Source: Penicillus capitatus (Eukaryota; Chlorophyta). From it: a stretch of 64,000 nt of DNA. The stretch covers positions 186,001 to 250,000 of the forward strand of contig OZ287700.1 in NCBI GenBank assembly GCA_965649825.1, given 5' to 3'. The stretch's first letter is position 1, and every line of letters starts with the position of its first letter. This document shows positions 55,604-64,000 of the stretch, piece after piece. The position numbers were made by a program, and so were the translations under genes. The notes under the pieces were generated by a model, which saw only the letters and a program-made list of their open reading frames with translations, made no database searches and was not told the origin of the DNA.

Positions 55604-56552
55604 ATGGATACCATTTCCGACGACCTTGCTGGCATTGATCTCGAAGCGTCTCCATGGGGACCAGCAGGTCGAAGCATGACTCTTGGCTGTGTCTCTCTGG
55701 CAAGTCAATTCGTTCTCAAGATCCTCAACACAACGACCGTCCACAACATCGATCGTTACACCGATGCAGTCCAAAAACGCAAGCCGACGCGCGGCTTAAT
55801 AACGGTATCCAATCACACCAGGTATCACACCTAGCCGCCACAGCTGATGAGCAAGACGATGTCATACACGCAGTACAGTTGACGATCCGACGTTGCACTG
55901 TGCTCTGTTGCCAGCCTTGTTCTTCTTCACTGAGCATCGTCATCATCAGAATCGTTGGGTGACTTGTGCCGAAGAGATGTGTTTTCGGAATGCGTTTTTG
56001 AAGTGAGGATTCTGCCCAAGGTCTCCAAAACAGACCGTCCTCAGGCAGTTCTTTATGTCTGGCAAGACGCTCCCGGTGAAGAGGGGAGGAGGTGTGCACC
56101 AACCGATCATGTCAAAAACGGCCGAAATGGTGCGCCGTGGAGATTGGCTCCATGTCTTCCCCGAAGGCAATCTCTCCAGACCATCCATGACACCGTGATG
56201 TGACTGTTCCTCCACAGGGCGAGTGGGATACCACGGTCCGTTGCAGTCATTAAAATGGGGTGTTGGGAAAATTATCTGCGATGCCCTCAAAGAGGATGGC
56301 ACAGCGCCCATCGTGCTGCCTTTCTATCACAGTGGTATGGGGGACATCATGCCACGCCGTGCTCGAATTCCTCGTGTTGGCAAGGAAGTGACAGTCATCA
56401 TCGGTCGTCCTCTCGATTTACGTCACATCACCTGTCGCTGTCAGGGACCGAAACCAGAAGAGGCATGGTCGCAGATCACCGCCGAGATCGAGCGTGCTTT
56501 GAAGGAACTGGAAAAGCAGGTGCCACCGAATCGAGATCAGTCACATGGATGA
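55604..56552 (+). CDS. TAZ: Tafazzin-like acyltransferase
   Basis: Transacylase/PlsC family that remodels cardiolipin in mitochondria. From ATG 55604: PWGPAGRSMTLGCVSLASQF, NTTTVHNIDRYTDAV, then across a 51-nt intron SNHTSTVDDPTLHCALLPAL, which contains the NHx4D catalytic motif. Next come RWVTCAEEMCFRNAF, KQFFMSGKTLPVKRGGGVHQ, MVRRGDWLHVFPEGNLSRPS (the FPEG site), YHGPLQSLKWGVGKII, PIVLPFYHSGMGDIMP and VIIGRPL, all as in tafazzin. Between PSMTP and RVGYHG the only plausible intron (GTGATGTG to CCACAG, 23 nt) puts the next exon out of frame, and reading through meets TGA. So there may be a one-base defect near 56195-56218. Its stop lies 4 bp from the CSB stop on the other strand. Confidence 0.8.
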
Positions 56553-56556
56553 ATGA

Positions 56557-59500
56557 TTACACATGTGGGTGTAAGACCCATCGACGGCTGCCAGAGATTT
56601 TTTTCGCGAGCTGTTGGACAAGGGATCGAAAGGCCAGACGTTTTTGTTGAGGAATGCGTTTGGCCAAGGTATTGAGTTGATCGGATTGCACGACTCTGCC
56701 TCTCTGTATAAAGAATTCCACGACAAGCTCTCTCCACTCCTTCTGCTCCGTCTCGGACACACCTTGCAAATGCTCCACGTCATCACCATCCGCCTCGTCC
56801 CTCCTATCGGGTCGTTGTCGGCGAGCAATAGTAGGACTGGCAACGGGGAGGTCCTTGGAAGGCAAGGGCTCGTGGACAGGGGGTGTCTCTTCGTCCGTCG
56901 TTTCTTGCGATTTGGGTTCGTTCATCGTTCGTCGCATCTGAAGCTTTTTTAGAACCTGTGAGGAGGACGGTGCTGCCAATGCACAGATTCCTGGTCCTTG
57001 GGCGTCGGGAACTCGCAATCCAAATTCGAGCGCCCGACTCAAACATGGCGGCGCTCCGGCGGCGCCGTTTCGTCCTGTCCATGTTGGCAAATGTACACCG
57101 AATCTCGATCGTTGCTCTCCGGCCGTTTGCATACGATCCAATGCTTCTTCGGCCTCGATCGTCGCTTGGTAAGAAATCGGATCGCGTCCCTCCTTTTCGT
57201 GAGAATCTTCCACCGCTTTCTGATCGAGTGCACTCCGAACACCTCCGTTCTCTAAGAGACGCTCCAAAATGAAATCGCCCTTTTGAAAAGCGCTTCCTCG
57301 CAGCAGCGTTTCTGTCTCCGTCGAATTCTTGTCATCCATCGTGAAGAGATCTCGAATGCGCTTAGACGAAAACAGACGTTTCTGCGTCGCATGCTTCAGC
57401 ACTTTGTCCGTCAGCAATTGCTTAAACATCTGTCTCTGATAGATCTTCTCTTCGATAGTGCCGCTGGTGATCAGTCGATAGATTGTCACTTCACGTTCCT
57501 GACCAATCCGCCAGGCCCGTTCTCTCGCTTGGACATCGACAGACGGATTCCAATCCGGATCGTAGAGCAAAACGCGATTGGCGCCTGTGAGATTGACGCC
57601 CAGTCCCCCGACCTTTGTCGTCAGGAGAAAGGCAAAGACAGTACGATCGGAGTTAAAACTCCGGATGTATTGATCTCTGTGACGCACAGAGGTGCAGCCG
57701 TCCATTCTGTAGTACATGTATCCGAGCTGCTGCAGATGGAATTCCAGAATGTCCAGCATCATCTGCGTCTGAGTAAAGACCAGTGCCTTGTCTCCTTCTT
57801 CTTTCCAGAGCTTCAGCACTTCGAGTGTCACTTTCAGTTTTCCACTGCGATCCGCTTCGCCGTAGTTCTGAAGATCGTCAGTCGATTGCAGCAGGTCTGG
57901 ATGATTGCAGATCTGATAAGACAAGTCAAGTGTCGGGCACACGACAGAAGCGCTGTACTTTGCGTAAGACATCGATGCCGGAGAGGACGTGCTGCTTCCC
58001 ATTGACGATGCTTTCGACCTCAGGCGACTGAATAAACGCCTTGTACAACTCTCTCTGCTCCTCAGATAATGTGCAGAACAAGACCTGCTCGAAAACGCAC
58101 TCAGATCATACAAAATGTAAAGGCGCAGATGTGGCGACATGTTCTTGCTTGTTGGGAAGGTGCACGTCCACTTGGCTCTTGCGACGGATAAGCATATACG
58201 GCAGAACAATATCGCGAAGAATCGATGCGCATTTCATGGCTTTCGAAACGGATAGCCGAGATGCGTTCTTATACCCACCGACTTGAATCGGAATACCGAA
58301 CTCGGTCTCGAACACTGGCAGTGTGCCTGCAAACATGTTGCCTCCTTTGACGGCAATGGTCTGTCAGCCAACATCTCACCAAGTTTTCCGGGGAAGATAA
58401 AATCGAAGAGCGACCACAGTTCTGTGAGTTTGTTCTGCACAGGAGAGCCCGTCATAATGATGCGATGACGTGTTCTGAGCTACAATGGCCTTATGCAAAA
58501 CGGTTAGCAATCTCATTCTTTACTTGTTTCACAAAAAGTGTGATTTCGGCATCGGGATTCTTGATTTTGTGCCCCTCATCCAACACTGCATATCCCCAGT
58601 TGACAGACAGCAGCTGGGCGGCATAGATTCTCAAATGTTCATACGTGGTAATCAGCAATCCATTCTCACTCTTTTTGACGGTTTCGATCACTTTCTTCAT
58701 CTCTTTACGTCCTAACCGTCACATCGTATTAGACATCTGTGGCAGCGGGTGGTGAGCCTCACTAGATGACCGGCAGACGCTATCATGCAAAACGCAGGCG
58801 CGTAACTGGCCAGCCCAATGATGCGCCTCGTCCAGCCAGTGTCGCAAAAGTGTGACCGGGCAGAGCACCAGCGATGCCGAGTACTTCTCACTCATATGCA
58901 ATCCTCCCAGGAATACTAACACCTGAGCCGTCTTGCCCAGTCCCATCTCGTCTCCAATAATCCCACCCGCCTTCTGCTTGTGCAGTTCCCACATCCACTG
59001 CACTCCTCGCTTCTGATAGTCAAACAGCTTGGCATAGACTGTCTTATCCACTCTATACTCTTCGTTTATCGTCTCACACTCTATTCTCACACTTCTACAC
59101 CGATCTGATGTGATGAAGAGAGTGCTGACGTTGTGGAGAGGCATCGTACAGGGCATCGATTCTGGCTTGATAAATCTCATCGTCTGCGTCGTCTAGGCGC
59201 CGATCGACGACTTCCGATTCGGAATCCGTGTGCCCATCGCTATCGTCATCGCCCGTAGCGTCGTCGTCTTCGAGCGTGGCCTCCGTTTCCGACTCGGCCT
59301 CCCTATGAACCCACATGCGCATCACTCTACGTCTCCATCGACATGCGACGTACGATTCCGCCGCCACTTGGCTCGAAATCTGAGGTCGGGCGTTTTGAAG
59401 GGACTTTGCAAACTCGCCCCTCTTCCTTCGAGCGACCACGTTGCGCTTTTTTCTCCGATTCAGGCGGACGTCCATTCTTCTTTGTCTTCTCAACTAGACA

Positions 59501-59713
59501 TCGGAAAAGGCGTTCACAAGAATGCGTCGGATGGGTGCTGACATTCAGAGGGATATCTGCGAGCTCCACGAATTTAGTTCGCGGACGCTCGCGCCTGATC
59601 TCTTCGGACACGCGACGACATTTGCGTCCAATCGCTTCCCATTCTTCGTTGCGACCCGTCCCGGGCGCCTCCGTACGTTTTCGCGACCGAGTGTTGCTGC
59701 TCGGCGTTGTCAT
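56557..59713 (-). CDS. ERCC6: CSB/Rad26 SWI2/SNF2 ATPase (transcription-coupled repair)
   Basis: Translocase that remodels stalled RNA polymerase II and recruits excision repair. Start ATG 59713. A basic N-terminus with an acidic patch ([20 protein letters not shown]) precedes the helicase core: [20 protein letters not shown] (I), [17 protein letters not shown] (Ia), [20 protein letters not shown] (II, DEGH), [20 protein letters not shown] (III), then [36 protein letters not shown] (IV), [20 protein letters not shown] (V), [18 protein letters not shown] (VI). The C-terminal [13 protein letters not shown] and an end region with [15 protein letters not shown] fit CSB rather than other SNF2 members. 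Introns, for example after PGKLG and after KQEH, are about 50 nt. The frame is intact throughout. Confidence 0.93.
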
Positions 59714-59748
59714 TACCGTAGAACTCGCGCTTTGTACTTACAAATGCA

Positions 59749-62700
59749 TCATTTGTGTTCATCGTGCCATTTTCGTGCATTCTGAAACAACCTCAGCCAT
59801 GGACCTGCTCCCTTTGCATCGAGTCCGATGTCTTTTGGATACCAAGGAAGTTGCCAAGTGAGAAAGCAACGTTCTGGATGGGGCATCATGGCGAGATGCC
59901 GACCATCTGCTGAGCAAAGGGCGGCGATGCCTAATGGAGATCCATTTGGATTGGCTGGATACTCTTCCGTCATCTCACCTGTCGCATCACAGTATCTGCC
60001 AAACGTCACATCGCACGCATTCTGCAGCATCGTCGGTCACACATACCTAATCGGAATGAGCTTGTGGTTTTCGATGTGCTGTGCGAGAGAGGTATCGGGA
60101 AAGTAAACGCGTCCCTCTCCGTGGGCAGACCAGATGCCCAGTACGGACCCTTCCATTCCTTCCAGCCAAATGGATGGACTCTTTTCAATTCTGCTCACAA
60201 AAGAGTGAGTGACATCACACTTTTGTCAAGGGCAAACCTGACGGTCGACCATCTCGATTCAAATCTGCCCGAGGTGTTGTGAACAAAACGGGGTTGGAGT
60301 GCACCACCCTCTGCTCCCAGGGGAGCATCTCCCGGAACGATGCCCAGAAGCGCCATGAGCTGACAGCCATTGCACACGCCGAGACTGAACGTCTCCGGTC
60401 GTGCATAGAACCGGCGAAACTGCTGGAGGAGATGTGGGTTAAACAGGATGGTTCCTGCCCATCCCTTTGCCGAATCCAGCACATCTGCAAAGCTGAATCC
60501 GCCCACAAACACCAGTCCACTAAAATCATCCAGCGATATCTTCTGCTGCAGGAGATCTTCCATAGTGACATCCCATGGCTGCATGCCGGCGGCGTAGACA
60601 GCTGCGGCCATTTCTCGGTCTCCGTTCGATCCTTCGGCACGAACCACGGCGACAGGGATCTTCTGTTGTGCAGCCAGAAGGCTGGGAGGTGTGAACTCGG
60701 GTGTGAAATGCAGATGCCATTGTGGATTCTCCCGATGACGTAGGGACAAACGCTCTTCGTCGACACACTGATGAGCACACTGAAGCTTCTCCAGTTCAAA
60801 ACTGGTGCTCTCCCATACATCACGCAGCTCGACCATGTGCTCTGCCACAACGATATGGCCATTGACACTGATCGTGATCTCCTTCTCTTTCACAACCTGT
60901 AGCCACTTCGTGCAATGTACGAGACGTGGATATCGGTTAAGGATATGACTTTGCCGATTTCGTGGCAGTCAAGGTCTGCATCTCGGTAACGGCTGAGAAC
61001 GTCTTCCTTGTGTTCCTTGCTCACTTCCAAGACGAGTCCAAGCTCTTCGGCAAAGAGAAGGGAGAGCGGATCGTGGACAGCTGAGTCAAGGGTCACTTCG
61101 ATGCCACAGTTTCCTGAACCACAACACATTCATCAACCGCGTCTCCTGTGCAAATGCTGCGACGCACCAGCGAATGCCATTTCGCAGAGGCAGGTCACCA
61201 GACCACCATCGCTGATATCATGTCCAGCTGAAAGGAGCCCTTCCTTCACGAGCTCCTGCGTCACATCAAACATCGCTCCCAGCATTTCTGCATCGACATC
61301 TGGTGTCACATCACCAATCTGGACACATCACTCTTCTGGCAGCACAGTTGGATGCATTGAGTGACCTGACGATACGCCTGGAGGAGGGCAGAGCCACCCA
61401 AGCGTTTCTCTCTCGGCGACAGATCCACATGAAGCAGCACACCATCCGACGGGCGTTTCAGATCTGGAGTGACTGTCTTGGTAATGTCCAGGCATCCGAC
61501 GTATGCACTGATAACGACGTTGCCCGGTGCCATCACTTCTTCTCCTCCTGCCCTAGCCGACATGGACAGACTATCCTTGCCTCCATCACAGGCCATGCCA
61601 AGCGTTATCATCATTTCGCCAAGTGCTTCAGCTGCTCGGTACATTGCTGCCCCTTCGGATCCCATCTTGGCAGCGTACATCCAGTTAACACTGGCCTTGA
61701 TGTCTTGTCGTTGTGTGATGTTGGCCCAGACCAGATTCGTCAGCGCCTCTCCGACAGCCAACCGTGCCATAGCTGCTGGATCGATGATTCCTTTCAGTGG
61801 CTGTTCTCCAATGGACGTTGCAATGCCGTCCAGGTCCTGATGACTGCGAGCCAAGACGGCGACATCACTGAGGGGCAACTGCAATGGACCGACGCATTGC
61901 TGCTGTGCCACCAGTCCTGTCACATGTCGGTCGACTTTCGTGGTTAGAAAGCGTTTACTGCAGACAGAGGGCAGCGAAAGGACATGCCGCAATGCTTCCT
62001 TGGACGTCACATCCGTCAAATCAATTGGAGCACGGACTGGACGAAAAGCGTCGGACTGGAAGGTTTTTTGGGGCATCGATCCCAGAACTTTCTCGAGATC
62101 CAAATCCACGGCCGGATCAGGAAGATCAGATTTCAAGACGATGCGGCCTGTCCCAGAGATCTCTCCCAAAACTTGCATGTCACACTTTTCCCTCTCACAG
62201 ATCTCACTCAAAAGTTCTCTGTGCTGTGAACGGATGAGCAGACAATCGTTCTCTTGGTACTCGGCACCCCAGATCTCGAGAACAGACATTGTTGGATCAC
62301 CAAGGGTAACCTGTCGGATGTCGATGTCGGCACCCTTGGGATAGATAATCTCTTTGACCACATTGCAATTGCCACCTGCCCCCTGATCATGAATCTGCAC
62401 GATGGGATTCTCATTGCCCATTTCCACGCAGGCTCGCACCACTCTCCACAATTTCTGAGCCATTTCAGCATCACCTCGCTGCCAGCGAAACGTCACATCA
62501 ACATCAAACCAAGAATCTTTGCCATACCTGCACTGCATTGAAATCCAGATCGACTCGATTGGACCCCCCGGGGAGACTGGAGGCGGCGCCGCCACCCATG
62601 CCAATGCGATAAGCCGGACCTCCAATCTTGACAACGAGCATGGATACCTCTCCATCGTCCTTCTTGAGATGCTGGTGATCGATGTGACCGATCCCACCGC

Positions 62701-64000
62701 TAAACATGATCGGTTTGATCCATTCCCGGCGAGACCCGTCTGGCAGACGCTGCCCAAATGTCCGAGTGTAGCCCGCAACAACGGGTTCGCCAAATTTGTT
62801 TCCGTAATCCAAGGCGCCGTTGCTGGCTTCGATGAGGATCTGATTCGGCCGGGCGAGATTCTCTGGATAGACGAATGCAGGATCACTCCACTGATGCAGA
62901 GTACGATAGGGAGCATCTTCAGGCGACTCCAAGAACTCGAGGTTCCCAACACAGTAACCTGCCGTTGCACCTCCCATGATGGAACCTTTCCCCGTAGCAT
63001 GGGTATCACGAATGCGTCCTCCAGCTCCCGTTTCAGCCCCTAAGGCATTGCCCCGTTGCTGTGCTCTCTGCAAGGATATTGCTAAACCTGGACATGGCGC
63101 AACCGCACAGGGGAAGTTGTGTGTCTCGGCTGTGAACAGAATATCCCAGTCCTGTTCCTTAACCGTCAATGGACTGCATTGCCCGGCTCGAAGAGGGAGA
63201 AGAGGATGGACAGTGCCTCCACGTAATGCCGAAGAATTATCGTCGAATGCAATAACACTATTGTTCGGATGTGCCTTGAGCGGCGCTTGGACCATCTCCA
63301 TCAACGTCTGCGGCATTTGGGTTCCATCAACGACCACTTTACCCTTGAAGTACCAATGCCTAGAGAACAAGCGAAATCTGAGAGAGATCCTGATGATGAG
63401 GGAATAGATAGACCTTGAGTGTTCGCTATTGGACTGGGCGATGTCAAAGAGTTCGACATTTGTGGGATCCCGTTTCATATCGTGTCGAAAGAGTGAGGTG
63501 TAATAATCCAGATCCCATGCATCGAACGCCAATCCCATTTCCTACAGCAGACGTACGGTTTCTTCAAAAGAAGCGTCAGTATTCAGACGTCGTTGATCGC
63601 TTCCAGCGCTGCTCGGCCGTTTTGCATCACAGGAATGGATGTGACAGGACTTGGGGCGAGATCGGAATGCAATGAGACCAACGGTTCAGTGTAGATCTGT
63701 TCCGTCATTCGATCAGAGACCTGAAGACCACAGGTTCGGCGTGATTCTCGGCAATGTGTGTCGACGGACGGCATTGGCGAAGAGGGTGCGATCGGAGGGT
63801 GTCAATGGCGTCGATGTGCCGATGCGATAGCGCACGGATCTTTCGATGCGACGGATGTCATGAAGTCCACAGGCATGACAGATCGAAACGGCATTGGTCG
63901 ACCAGGCCGTCGAAAAATTCAATCGTGGCCCAATCTCCACCACGTCATATGACACGCCATCGTCTCGCACTCCGTTTTCCAGGTCGCTCTCAGAAACGAG
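59749..64000 (-). CDS. PFAS: FGAM synthase (PurL type, large), 5' end beyond window
   Basis: Formylglycinamidine ribonucleotide synthase, fourth step of de novo purine synthesis. The N-terminal part is cut off by the window end; the first visible residues are [19 protein letters not shown], then [20 protein letters not shown]. Middle domains: [94 protein letters not shown]. The C-terminal glutaminase has Cys in [15 protein letters not shown] and the His-Glu pair in MMPHPERC, ending [13 protein letters not shown]. Introns are short; the one after FALDK is about 40 nt and carries both recurring intron words. It ends 35 bp upstream of the CSB start on the same strand. Confidence 0.95.

Noticed and set aside
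58843-58857. A GTCACACTTTTGCG copy in CSB (minus strand) resembling the recurring intron word
   Set aside because: It is coding: it specifies part of CPVTLLRHW in conserved helicase motif Ia, so it was not counted as an intron copy.
1-64000. CRISPR arrays, bacterial operons, tRNA or rRNA genes
   Set aside because: None seen; spliced genes and eukaryotic families exclude a prokaryotic source, and no tRNA cloverleaf was recognised by eye.

Overview
This window is nuclear DNA from a eukaryote. About twenty-five spliced genes sit on both strands with very little space between them, and most introns are only about 40 to 65 nt long. Two genes suggest the kind of organism. A homologue of the plastid outer-envelope pore OEP21 (about 24940-25706) points to a plastid of the primary (Archaeplastida) type, and an OFD1-like LisH/coiled-coil protein (836-4182) points to centrioles or basal bodies. 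Together they suggest a flagellated alga such as a glaucophyte or a green alga. I cannot name the species. Several enzymes have arginine-rich leader sequences that look like organelle-targeting peptides: PNPase, SHMT, omega-amidase and a starch-binding protein.

Layout. 1-4182: an unassigned edge, then OFD1 (-). 4760-8240: ribonucleotide reductase small subunit (+), a G-patch nucleolar protein (-) and a thioredoxin-fold [2Fe-2S] protein (+). 8313-17249: polynucleotide phosphorylase (-) and the ribosome quality-control E3 ligase listerin (-). 17345-23643: two TKL kinases, both with DFN instead of DFG, on either side of a protein built from Trp-anchored repeats. 23948-28499: an ING/PHD chromatin protein, OEP21, and two tandem zinc-ribbon paralogues of unknown function. 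28736-39437: SHMT, an HRDC protein, a J-domain protein, a CBM20 starch-binding protein, DNA polymerase alpha and omega-amidase. 39996-52146: a large secreted PMP-repeat, multi-TM protein gene whose first exon is split by an intact LINE with a 15-bp target-site duplication. 52432-55170: decayed RUS/DUF647 and XPF genes. 55604-64000: a tafazzin-like acyltransferase, the CSB/ERCC6 repair helicase, and FGAM synthase, which runs off the window end.

Two signals stand out. First, the short introns repeatedly carry the same two words, TCAC(A/T)CTTTT and TGATGTGAC. Both occur in forward and in inverted orientation, and sometimes they form the splice sites themselves. This fits introner-like (mobile, intron-generating) elements better than ordinary splice signals. 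Second, from 40 to 55 kb there is an island of recent gene damage (LINE insertion, frameshifts, a stop codon), while the genes on either side are intact, including a second repair gene, CSB.

Most genes are housekeeping: DNA precursor synthesis and replication, transcription-coupled repair, RNA and protein quality control, one-carbon and purine metabolism. RNR2 and POLA1 are S-phase genes, and RNR2 has an E2F-like site just upstream. Exon joins were worked out by eye from GT-AG sites and known family motifs; where I could not resolve one, the entry says so.
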